A stretch of 64,000 nt of DNA from Chryseobacterium sp. LJ668 (GTDB taxonomy: Bacteria; Bacteroidota; Bacteroidia; Flavobacteriales; Weeksellaceae). Of the stretch, positions 47,758 through 55,124 are shown in pieces (position 1 is the first letter of the stretch; each line of letters opens with the position of its first letter). The stretch spans positions 2,775,001-2,839,000 of the forward strand of contig NZ_CP080443.1 in assembly GCF_019613955.1 (NCBI RefSeq), given 5' to 3'. The position numbers and the translations under genes were made by a program. Under the pieces are notes generated by a model, which searched no databases, had not been told where the DNA came from, and saw only the letters and a list, made by a program, of their open reading frames with translations.

Positions 47758-48174
47758 ATGAAAACTATTTTTTTATTTTTATTACTAATCAGCTGCAATC
47801 CAGAAAAAAAAGAAGTCGTTCAGGAAGATTATTCAAAATTAATTGAAATAGCATTGAACATTTGTCCAGAAGTTGAAAAGTATTATCATTTTGAAATTGA
47901 GGAAAGGAGAACAATAAATTTATTATCAGGTAAAAATAGTCCTTTAATAGGAACTATAATGTGCTTCGATTATAAAGTTAATTATGGGAAAAAATATCAG
48001 AACAATAATAGTACATGGATAGAAATTAGGAATTACAAAAAAATTAGTGCAAATGAGTTTTATTTATTATATAAAATTGAAAATGAAGGTGTGTTTGTAG
48101 AAACAACGATAAAAAATTCAGATGGTAAATGGAGAACAGATGATTGTAAAATAAGTGAAACGAAATCTAAATAG
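47758..48174 (+). CDS. Candidate lipoprotein immunity protein for C4
   Basis: 138 residues with a very short lipoprotein signal (MKTIFLFLLLISC, lipobox LISC). The mature domain is small and beta-rich (TIMCFDYKVNYGKKY, STWIEIRNYKK). It starts three bases after the C4 tip stop, so translation is probably coupled. No family is recognised. Confidence 0.6.
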   Translation: MKTIFLFLLLISCNPEKKEVVQEDYSKLIEIALNICPEVEKYYHFEIEERRTINLLSGKNSPLIGTIMCFDYKVNYGKKYQNNNSTWIEIRNYKKISANEFYLLYKIENEGVFVETTIKNSDGKWRTDDCKISETKSK

Positions 48175-48210
48175 AAGGATCTCTAAAATTTATAAGACTA
48201 TAAATTCAGT

Positions 48211-49248
48211 ATGGATTGCTACAAAAGTCGAGATATTAATGTAAGAGAATGCACCGATATGGGAGATGGAAATGTAGTGTGTATTGACATTTGGAAACCC
48301 GGAGAAATTGTAGAAGTAAATAACTATTATCCTTTTGGATTGATGCATAATTATACAGCAACTACAACGAATGCTTATCAGTATAAGTACAACGGTAAAG
48401 AACTTCAGGAGACCGGAATGTATGATTACGGCGCAAGGTTTTATATGCCGGATATTGGAAGATGGGGAGTCGTAGATGCTTATGCAGAAAAGTACACAAA
48501 CAATGGTGAATATAATTATGCCATAAATAATCCTATACGATATATTGATCCCGATGGAAATTATATTCGAATTTATTTCGGTTTGAACAATCAATATAGT
48601 GATGACTATACTTATAAAAAAGGTAGAGATTATGACAAATTAAATATGCCAGATTATTTGAAAGATACTTATAAAGTTTTAGATGTACTTTATGAAGCAT
48701 CCAATATAAATGTCGATGGCAAAGAAGTTAACCTAATCCAAAACATAATTAATGACAAAAGAGAATTGTCAGTGTTTGATGATCATAATGATAATACTTT
48801 AACCAAGTTTAAAAGTGGAGTAACAAAAGACCAAAAATATGAGCCATCTACCCATATCGGATCAGTTATCTTTAAATCTAATGTTGGAGTACTTTTCGAC
48901 GATAAAAATGATTTAAATTATGAAGATTTGAAAGCAAAATATGAAAAGAATGATTTAAAAGGTTTAAAAGTTGCCACTCCACTTCATGCTTTAGGTCATG
49001 AAATTGGACACGCTTACGGTTACGCCACTAATGCTAGTAAACATGCCGTAAGACAGAATGATCTTAGCACTCAATATTGTTCACCATATTTTAGGAATGC
49101 TGAAGAAAAAAGAGTAAATGGAATTTCCCAACAGATTGATATGAATCTAAAGAAGATTTATCCCAATATTGTAATTAGAAAAAATCATAGTGGATTTCCT
49201 GTCATTACAACAGGACCTACGTCAAATACAATAAACGCTAAACCATGA
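48211..49248 (+). CDS. Orphan RHS tip C5: M91-like zincin toxin
   Basis: 345 residues. The core here is longer ([44 protein letters not shown]), about 110 residues. The tip contains ALGHEIGHAYGY with HEIGH at 263-267 and a later NAEEKRVNGI. This pairing of HExxH with a downstream Glu-rich helix recalls M91/NleD-type peptidases (family resemblance, not certain). It is intact from an ATG, so of the eight orphans it is the most likely to be translatable as is, though without signal peptide or RHS shell. It overlaps its immunity gene by four bases (ATGA). Confidence 0.75.
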   Translation: MDCYKSRDINVRECTDMGDGNVVCIDIWKPGEIVEVNNYYPFGLMHNYTATTTNAYQYKYNGKELQETGMYDYGARFYMPDIGRWGVVDAYAEKYTNNGEYNYAINNPIRYIDPDGNYIRIYFGLNNQYSDDYTYKKGRDYDKLNMPDYLKDTYKVLDVLYEASNINVDGKEVNLIQNIINDKRELSVFDDHNDNTLTKFKSGVTKDQKYEPSTHIGSVIFKSNVGVLFDDKNDLNYEDLKAKYEKNDLKGLKVATPLHALGHEIGHAYGYATNASKHAVRQNDLSTQYCSPYFRNAEEKRVNGISQQIDMNLKKIYPNIVIRKNHSGFPVITTGPTSNTINAKP

Positions 49249-49679
49249 AAACAATATTGTTTTTTTTCTCCGTCATTTTATTATCTACAATTTCTTTTGA
49301 AAAAGAAAAAATAATTCCTGCCAAATATAAAAATGAGACTAAAGTAATTAAATTTATGTACTCAGAAGAGTATCTTATGGATTATGGTGAGAAAATGTTT
49401 TGGGATAATACACAAGAACACGCTATTATGTTTCAAGACCGATTTGAAATTAAAAATTTAGTGCAAAAGTTACCACAATCTAATTCGAAATTATTTAAAA
49501 ATCATAACTATTGCTTTATTATACCTAACTCGAAAGTTAATGATACGGTTTATGCCGATTTTAGTTTGAAAGCTTGGATAATAAAAAAAGATGGCAAAAG
49601 TATATATTATTACGATAAAGAGGGAAATTTAGCACGCGACTTAAGAGCTAATTATTCTTTTTTTAGAGAATGTTGGTAA
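49245..49679 (+). CDS. Candidate exported immunity protein for C5
   Basis: 144 residues with a signal peptide (MKTILFFFSVILLSTIS). The mature part is small, mixed and aromatic-rich. It overlaps the C5 tip stop by four bases, a strong sign of a toxin-immunity pair. The stop codon is followed at once by the next RHS core copy. No family is recognised. Confidence 0.6.
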   Translation: MKTILFFFSVILLSTISFEKEKIIPAKYKNETKVIKFMYSEEYLMDYGEKMFWDNTQEHAIMFQDRFEIKNLVQKLPQSNSKLFKNHNYCFIIPNSKVNDTVYADFSLKAWIIKKDGKSIYYYDKEGNLARDLRANYSFFRECW

Positions 49680-50545
49680 CCAACCTATCAATATAAGTAC
49701 AATGGCAAAGAACTTCAGGAAACTGGAATGTATGACTACGGAGCGAGATTTTATATGCCGGATATTGGAAGATGGGGTGTTGTAGATCCGCTGGCGGAAA
49801 CTTCGAGACGTTGGTCACCCTATACTTACGCTTATAATAATCCGATTAGGTTTATTGATCCTGATGGAATGGAAAACAAAGACATTCATATTTTAGGTAA
49901 ATTGGCTCAACAAGGTTTTGATCAACTACAAGCAAGTAGTAAACTTTCAATGGAATTTAATAAGAATCCGGAAATGTTACGACGGCTGATTTGAGTAAAG
50001 AAGATTATAATAATCTTTCAAAAAGTGATAGAGCAATCTACGATGGAATAAAAAATGAGAATACAGACTCTAGAATTCATGCTGAAAATAACAATATTAC
50101 ACCAGATGGTGGTTTGATTCCGGGTGGATCTTTTGGAGGAGCAACATATGATAAGGCTACAGGTAAAGTTATCAGTAACCAATATGTTAATCCTAGTGTT
50201 TTAGGTAGTGCGGAAAACTTTACTGGAACTAGATCTGGTACTGGTATGAAACATGAAGTTGTAGAAAATATACTTATAGCATCTAAGGCTTTAGAAACAA
50301 AAACTTCAGTTCCTATTGATACTGAAGCAAATCAAAGCCCTATGTTTAGAGAAGCACATAATAAGACAAAAGCAATGATGCCAAATGATAATATCGTTAT
50401 TATGGCGAGACAAAATTTTGACACTGTGGGTATGAGTATTAATAGATATTGGGAAGGAGTTGCTAAGAAAACTGATATTAATGGTAAAATACAAACAAAA
50501 CCGTTATATAGGGTTGATATTAACGATAAAAGATTGAGAAAATAA
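49680..50545 (+). pseudogene. Orphan RHS tip C6: HExxE-containing toxin, frameshifted
   Basis: The core starts right after the C5 immunity stop ([15 protein letters not shown], then [13 protein letters not shown]). The frame runs to a stop at 49994. The neighbouring frame then continues ([20 protein letters not shown]) to 50545, so one base was lost near 49975. The tip (about 185 residues) carries KHEVVENILIA, with HEVVE at 50252-50266, plus AHNKTKAMMP. I recall similar HExxE/AHN pairs in Bacteroidota RHS and phage-like proteins of unknown function. A lipoprotein immunity gene follows at two bases. Confidence 0.65.
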
Positions 50546-50546
50546 G

Positions 50547-50915
50547 ATGAAGAATTTACTTTTTTTATTAATAGTTATATCTATTAATTTTAGTTGCCAA
50601 ACTAAAAAAAATACTATTAGTTCAAAACCTTTTAATTTAAAACGAAATATTATAGCAATGCAGGAGAATGAAAAAGCTTATGTTTTAATTGCAGATAATA
50701 ATGATATAATTGAAGTCTTTAAACCGCCTTTTAATAAATCAACTACTTGCAAAAAAATGGACTTGAATAAAAAGTATAGTTTTAAAGTTTTTCCTGTAAG
50801 TAATTTAATACAATCTGGTATTGAATCACCAAATGAGTATATTTTAAATGACTCAACCATAATTAAATACAAGAATTACTATTCTTCAAAAAAATTTCAA
50901 TTTTTTTGTAAATAA
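50547..50915 (+). CDS. Candidate lipoprotein immunity protein for C6
   Basis: 122 residues with a lipoprotein signal (MKNLLFLLIVISINFSC, lipobox NFSC). The mature domain is mainly beta (AYVLIADNNDIIEVFKPPF) with a second cysteine in the tail. It starts one base after the C6 stop. No family is recognised. Confidence 0.6.
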   Translation: MKNLLFLLIVISINFSCQTKKNTISSKPFNLKRNIIAMQENEKAYVLIADNNDIIEVFKPPFNKSTTCKKMDLNKKYSFKVFPVSNLIQSGIESPNEYILNDSTIIKYKNYYSSKKFQFFCK

Positions 50916-50920
50916 AAAAC

Positions 50921-50968
50921 TCTCCAGCTTTGCGGAGATAAACAAAAAAACCTCAAAAATGTGAGGTT
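50921..50968. repeat. Two small hairpins between C6 immunity and C7 core
   Basis: TCTCC/GGAGA (50921-50938) and AACCTC/GAGGTT (50949-50968). The second reads straight into the C7 core. Neither is followed by a good T-run, so termination is uncertain. Confidence 0.4.
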
Positions 50969-51792
50969 GCTTATCAGTATATGTACAACGGAAAGGAGTT
51001 TCAGGAGATGGGTATGTATGACTACGGTGCAAGATTCTATATGCCGGAGATAGGTAGATGGGGTGTTGTTGATCCGCTGGCGGAGAAGATGAGGAGATGG
51101 TCGCCATACAATTACTGTTTTGATAATCCTTTACGTTTCATTGATCCTGATGGGCGAGGTCCAAATTATTATGTTGGTACAGATGGAAAAAGAGTTGATG
51201 CTAATGTGGTAAATGGTAAAATAGTTTTAGGTACTAATGCGTCAAAAGATTTACAACGTATGGCTTCTATGACAAATGATTCTGGAAGTTCCAAGGGTAT
51301 GTCTCAATTTATGGGAGTTGCTAATAATGAAACTAAAACTAATTTTCAAATAAAGTCAGAAAAAATTAATAATGGTTTATTAGGTCTACACCAAGCACAT
51401 GACGCAAGTGGCAAAGCATTAAATTGGAATGATAAAACAAATACTTGGGATGGGAAAGCTGAATATATAAAAGATTCAAATGGGAATTTTGTTTACAAAG
51501 AAGCAACGATTACGATTTTCGAGGGAATCACACCCCAGATCAAGTGGATGTAGCGAATATCACAGGAGCTAATAACTTCACCAAGGCAGATGCAATGGTA
51601 GTAACGAATGCACACGAAGATGAACACAATTTAAATATAGAAGACACTAGTACTATTAAAGGTCGATCTGAAGGAATACCCAGTTCCAGAGATCCTGAAG
51701 CTGCCGCTACGAAGGTCGAAATGACAACTGCCGTTCAGATTGGAATTAAAAGAGATCCTGTCAATGCTGAAAAGTTTTTAAATTCTAATTAA
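50969..51792 (+). pseudogene. Orphan RHS tip C7: zincin toxin, frameshifted
   Basis: The core [15 protein letters not shown], then [17 protein letters not shown] and DPDGRG, leads into a tip that stops at 51553. The other frame carries on from about 51525 ([18 protein letters not shown]) to HEDEH at 51613-51627 (NAHEDEHNLN) and ends at 51792. One missing base around 51523 explains this. The Zn motif sits near the end, in a short C-terminal domain that also has a KVEMTTAVQIG helix. Restored length would be about 270 residues. Its lipoprotein gene is intact. Confidence 0.7.
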
Positions 51793-51812
51793 AATAATGT
51801 AAAAAAGTTAAC

Positions 51813-52307
51813 ATGAATAAGTTTATATGTTTGTTTCTACTTATAATTGTGAATTGTAAGGCTCAAATAAAAAATGATAATGATTATCAAAATATGAAGG
51901 ATGTAATAAATGAAAATATAAAAAACACTATATATTATGAAGTTTTAAAAGAAAATAATATACAAGCAAAATTTTATATTACGGATTTGTCTTCTGATGT
52001 AAAAGAAACTATAAAATCTGACTCTGTAAAAAATAAGCCATTACTAAGTGCTGGAGTTTATGCTTTTTATATAAAGGATATTAGATACTCATTTATTCAC
52101 ATTTATTTAAAGTCTAAAGGAAAAATAAAAATATTTGAATCCGTAAATTGTCCTCCCAATAATCTAAAAATAAAGCAAGCAATTACTTATATAAAAGATA
52201 ATTTTGGATATAAAGAAAATTTAGTTGAAAGTGTTTCTAATTATTCAAAATATATTCAATATTATAAAATTGATCCCCAATCTAAATTTAATTGTGAAAC
52301 ACGATGA
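51813..52307 (+). CDS. Candidate exported/lipoprotein immunity protein for C7
   Basis: 164 residues with a signal sequence (MNKFICLFLLIIVNCKAQ) whose VNCK stretch can serve as a lipobox. The mature part has SAGVYAFYIKDIRYSFIHIYLKS and is otherwise unrecognised. It starts 20 bases after the C7 tip. Beyond its stop lies inserted sequence with a regulator remnant. Confidence 0.6.
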   Translation: MNKFICLFLLIIVNCKAQIKNDNDYQNMKDVINENIKNTIYYEVLKENNIQAKFYITDLSSDVKETIKSDSVKNKPLLSAGVYAFYIKDIRYSFIHIYLKSKGKIKIFESVNCPPNNLKIKQAITYIKDNFGYKENLVESVSNYSKYIQYYKIDPQSKFNCETR

Positions 52308-52354
52308 ACACTCACCCCCCGCTACCGCACGATTGTATCGTGTGGCAGATAATA

Positions 52355-52384
52355 AAAACTTCGCAAAAAGCGAGGTTTTTTGTT
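52355..52384. terminator. Terminator next to the XRE remnant
   Basis: AAAACTTCGC (52355-52364) pairs with GCGAGGTTTT (52370-52379, one G-U), with T-runs on both strands. It probably belonged to the - strand regulator whose end adjoins it, but now it may also stop transcripts from C7. Confidence 0.75.
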
Positions 52385-52498
52385 TTATAATGCAGCTACA
52401 CTTTTATTAAAGAAGTCTTTAAATTTTTTTGTGGTAAGCATTTTACCGATAATTTTAAAGACGGTGCTTTTGTCTTCTTCGTCGAGCTGCTGAATGAG
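52385..52498 (-). pseudogene. C-terminal fragment of an XRE-type regulator
   Basis: On the - strand, 37 codons and a stop read LIQQLDEEDKSTVFKIIGKM, then LTTKKFKDFFNK and SVAAL. This is the tail typical of Chryseobacterium helix-turn-helix regulators (family recalled). The DNA-binding half is absent. The fragment lies antiparallel between the C7 immunity gene and the C8 core, so it marks an insertion or deletion breakpoint within the array. It is too short to be functional. Confidence 0.6.
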
Positions 52499-52501
52499 TC
52501 T

Positions 52502-53276
52502 AACTACTTACGAAGCTATTTTGATTTTGAAAAAAATAAGTATATTTACAATTACAGCGATCATTTGGGTAACACCAGGTTGAGTTATCTGAATGGTCCG
52601 GGTGGAATAGAAGTTCTTGAAGAAAATAATTATTATCCGTTTGGGCTAAAACATGAAGGATATAATGCTTTGGCAGGAAACCCTAGTTATCAATATAAGT
52701 ACAACGGAAAGGAGCTTCAAGAGACCGGGATGTACGATTACGGCGCAAGATTCTATATGCCGGATATTGGGAGATGGGGTGTTGTGGATCCGCTGGCAGA
52801 GAAAAGTAGAAGATTTTCTACCTACACTTATGCTTTAGACAACCCGATTATGTTTATTGATCCAGATGGTAGAGAAGCTACAACTTATACGGGACAGGCT
52901 GCGCAAGATATGGTGAGACAATTACAAAGTCAAATGCCTACTGATGATCATTTAATCAATTTGGGAAGTTTCTGTCTACTGATAATAAAAAAACAAATAA
53001 TATTGTCATAGATTTTCAGAACCCAATGACGCTTATCCTTTTAACGCTTTAACCCCAACTAAGGGAACTGATGATAAAGTATTTACTAAATTTTCAACTA
53101 ATATTATTGTAGGAAGATTAGAAGTTGGTAATAATACCAATATTTCAAGAAAATCTGATGGAGGTTTTAACGATAGTAGACCTATAGGAGCTGCTGTTTA
53201 TAACTCAAATGGTAATTTTAGAATGAAATTAACAGTACCTGTAATTAAGAATATTTTAAATCGAAATTCAAAATAA
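52502..53276 (+). pseudogene. Orphan RHS tip C8: unknown toxin, multiply frameshifted
   Basis: The longest orphan core: [66 protein letters not shown]. The frame stops at 53011. The tip continues in another frame (KFLSTDNKKTNNIVIDFQNP) and then a third (FNALTPTKGTDDKVFTKFST ... VIKNILNRNSK) to 53276. At least two indels are needed. The end domain has no HExxH and is unrecognised. The immunity candidate after it is also broken. This is the most decayed unit of the array. Confidence 0.65.
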
Positions 53277-53279
53277 ATT

Positions 53280-53606
53280 ATGAAAAAGACAATGGTTATG
53301 ATTTGTTGCCTTTTATTATTTTTATGCAACGCTCAATTAAAAAAAATTAATTTCCTTATTATGATTGATGAAAAACCATGTTTAATTGTGAGCAATCTAC
53401 AAATTGAATCTTAATCTATGAAATCAATTAATGCAAATTATAATGTTGGTGCAATTGATATTTCAGAAAATAATTATTCTACAATGATTGATGACAAATC
53501 ATCATCTTTTAATCTAACTTTTGAAGCAATTCTGTCAAAAAACACTTATTTATCAATCTATTCAATTATTATCCCTAAATTTTTTTCAATCAAAAATACA
53601 TTATAG
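53280..53606 (+). pseudogene. Broken exported immunity candidate for C8
   Basis: A signal-peptide start (MKKTMVMICCLLLFLCNA) runs 44 codons to a TAA at 53412-53414. The same frame then continues from ATG 53418 (MKSINANYNVGAIDISENNY) to 53606. An in-frame nonsense mutation in one gene explains this best. If intact it would be about 108 residues and periplasmic. It starts four bases after C8. Confidence 0.5.
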
Positions 53607-53620
53607 TTAATATATTTAAT

Positions 53621-53722
53621 ATGGATAATAAAATATATAGGAAAAAATACTCGAAACTGATGAAAGATAAATCAAAATATTATGTAGTTATAGAAACACC
53701 CAATTCTATGAGATTTAATTAG
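53621..53722 (+). other. 33-codon open frame of doubtful status
   Basis: ATG at 53621 opens a short Lys/Tyr-rich frame (MDNKIYRKKYSKLMKDKS) ending YVVIETPNSMRFN. It may be a fragment of a further immunity gene. There is no independent support. Confidence 0.2.
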
Positions 53723-53730
53723 TAGGAATA

Positions 53731-53822
53731 GTAGATAATGTATTAAAAGTGTTGGTTTCCTTTATTAATCAATTTTTGATAAATAACTTATAAAAATCAG
53801 TGGTAATGTTTCAAAGTTTGTG
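53731..53822. repeat. Degenerate inter-cassette repeat, copy 3
   Basis: TAATGTATTAAAAGTGTTGG and TTTCCTTTATTAATC, then CTTATAAAAATCA, match the order of words at 45044-45110 with changes. The terminator part of the other copies is missing. Confidence 0.55.
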
Positions 53823-53882
53823 ATGAGCATTTTAAAAGATTAAATTGTTGAATTTTAGCAATATTTAAAAATAAAACAATCA

Positions 53883-53919
53883 AAACAAGAGTAGGCATTC
53901 CCTGCTCTTGTTTATTTTT
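53883..53919 (+). terminator. Terminator at the end of the RHS array
   Basis: AAACAAGAG with CTCTTGTTT plus four inner pairs around CATTC (53883-53913), followed by TATTTTT. Confidence 0.8.
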
Positions 53920-53938
53920 GCAGAAAAAACATATTTAA

Positions 53939-54166
53939 ATGATTGAAGATCAGTCCTTGTGTATCAGAGTTAATGATGAGAAAATTTGTAAGAATTGTTA
54001 TTCAAAAAACATGATCAAAACGGGAGTACAAAGACAAAAAAACAACAGTATATCTTTAAGAATTGTAAAGAAGATTTTTAGAGTTTTAAAGCTACAAAAG
54101 CTTATCAAGAGAACATCAATTCAAAATAATTCGACTCATAAGGGTATAGAGCGTAATTTAAATTAG
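53939..54166 (+). pseudogene. IS1-type transposase N-terminal remnant
   Basis: 75 residues. CKNCYSKNMIKTGVQRQK is the first half of the zinc-ribbon found at the start of IS1-type (InsA-like) transposases. Restoring one A in the A-run near 54037 would continue it as QQYIFKNCKKIF, giving the second half with CK. The rest (VLKLQKLIKR) trails off and no DDE core follows before 54272. This looks like a decayed insertion-sequence end that borders the RHS array. No terminal inverted repeats could be identified. Confidence 0.55.
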
Positions 54167-54272
54167 TTAAAAAAACATCTAGACAATCTCTTTAACAAAA
54201 ATTATAATTCCTAAAAACCTCCACGGCACCATTTTTTCTTATCCATTGACATAACATCAAAAATAAAATAAT

Positions 54273-54821
54273 ATGTCAAAGAAAATTGCAATCCTGTCGA
54301 CACACGGTTTTGAAGAAAGCGAATTAAAATCTCCAAAAGAACATTTAGAGCAACAAGGCTGGACGGCTCACATCATTAGTCCGGAATCTGGAACCATCAA
54401 AGCATGGGCAGAGAAAGACTGGGGCAAAGAATATGATGTTGATAAGACGTTGGATGAGGTTTCGGCGTCAGATTACGATGCTTTGGTTTTGCCGGGCGGA
54501 GTCATCAATCCGGATCAGTTGAGGACAAACGAAAAAGCACTGACTTTTGTGAGAGATTTTTTCGACCAGCACAAACCTGTGGCAGCCATCTGTCATGGAC
54601 CACAAATTCTGATTAATGCAAACGCTGTAGAAGGAAGAAATTTAACTTCAGTCAACTCCATCAGTCAGGATCTGAAAAACGCAGGAGCAGTATGGGAAGA
54701 CAGTGAAGTAGTGGTAGACAACGGTTTGGTTACCAGCAGAACCCCAAAAGATCTTCCGGCCTTCAATGCCAAACTGGTAGAGGAAATCAACGAAGGAAAA
54801 CACGAAGATCAAAGTATCTGA
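54273..54821 (+). CDS. PfpI/DJ-1 family type 1 glutamine amidotransferase-like protein
   Basis: 182 residues, one domain. The nucleophile elbow AICHGPQ puts Cys107 next to His108, with Glu at FEESEL (about 13-18). The opening KIAILSTHGFEESEL is typical of the PfpI/YhbO group. Members are linked to stress resistance and deglycase or chaperone activity, but the reaction is disputed. It is cytoplasmic, transcribed alone and ends at a strong terminator. Confidence 0.9.
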   Translation: MSKKIAILSTHGFEESELKSPKEHLEQQGWTAHIISPESGTIKAWAEKDWGKEYDVDKTLDEVSASDYDALVLPGGVINPDQLRTNEKALTFVRDFFDQHKPVAAICHGPQILINANAVEGRNLTSVNSISQDLKNAGAVWEDSEVVVDNGLVTSRTPKDLPAFNAKLVEEINEGKHEDQSI

Positions 54822-54843
54822 TCAAACTAGTACATAAAGATAA

Positions 54844-54875
54844 AGGCTTGGATAGAGAATTATCCAAGTCTTTTT
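54844..54875 (+). terminator. Terminator after the PfpI-like gene
   Basis: GGCTTGGATA (54845-54854) pairs with TATCCAAGTC (54861-54870), followed by five T. Confidence 0.85.
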
Positions 54876-55098
54876 GTGTGCAACATTTCTTGTTTCACAT
54901 AATGATGAGAATAACTTTGTAAGAGAACTATTCTTTTAGAGTCTAGTAAAAAGTAATCCGAAAATCTACATTCTCATCTTAGTCTAACCTCATCCTCAAT
55001 CTCATTATTAATACCTCAAAACTCATAACCGCTCAAACCTTCTCATTATGAATTTGTTAATTAATAAAACTTTTTATGGTTAATTCATTAAAAATCAC

Positions 55099-55106
55099 TA
55101 ATTTCG
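55099..55106 (+). promoter_or_regulatory. -7 promoter element of typA
   Basis: TAATTTCG fits the flavobacterial TAnnTTTG pattern and lies 18 bases before the ATG, giving a very short leader. Confidence 0.45.
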
Positions 55107-55124
55107 CACCCGTAAAAATCATTC

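Larger units (their letters stand above)
38068..53722 (+). other. RHS polymorphic toxin locus: one full gene plus eight orphan tip/immunity cassettes
   Basis: The full-length RHS gene (C0) is followed, all on the + strand, by eight short units (C1-C8). Each repeats part of the RHS core ([24 protein letters not shown]), then diverges completely, then has a small gene of immunity type. Core copies start at about 40700 (C0), 42267, 43656, 45238, 46915, 48211, 49680, 50969 and 52502. The arrangement resembles silent cassette arrays known for E. coli rhs, CdiA-CT and neisserial mafB loci (established elsewhere). Use as a switching reservoir here is inference. Confidence 0.85.

Noticed and set aside
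38068..53722. Repeated RHS core copies considered as insertion sequences
   Set aside because: They share only coding sequence of the RHS core, without terminal inverted repeats, target duplications or a transposase.
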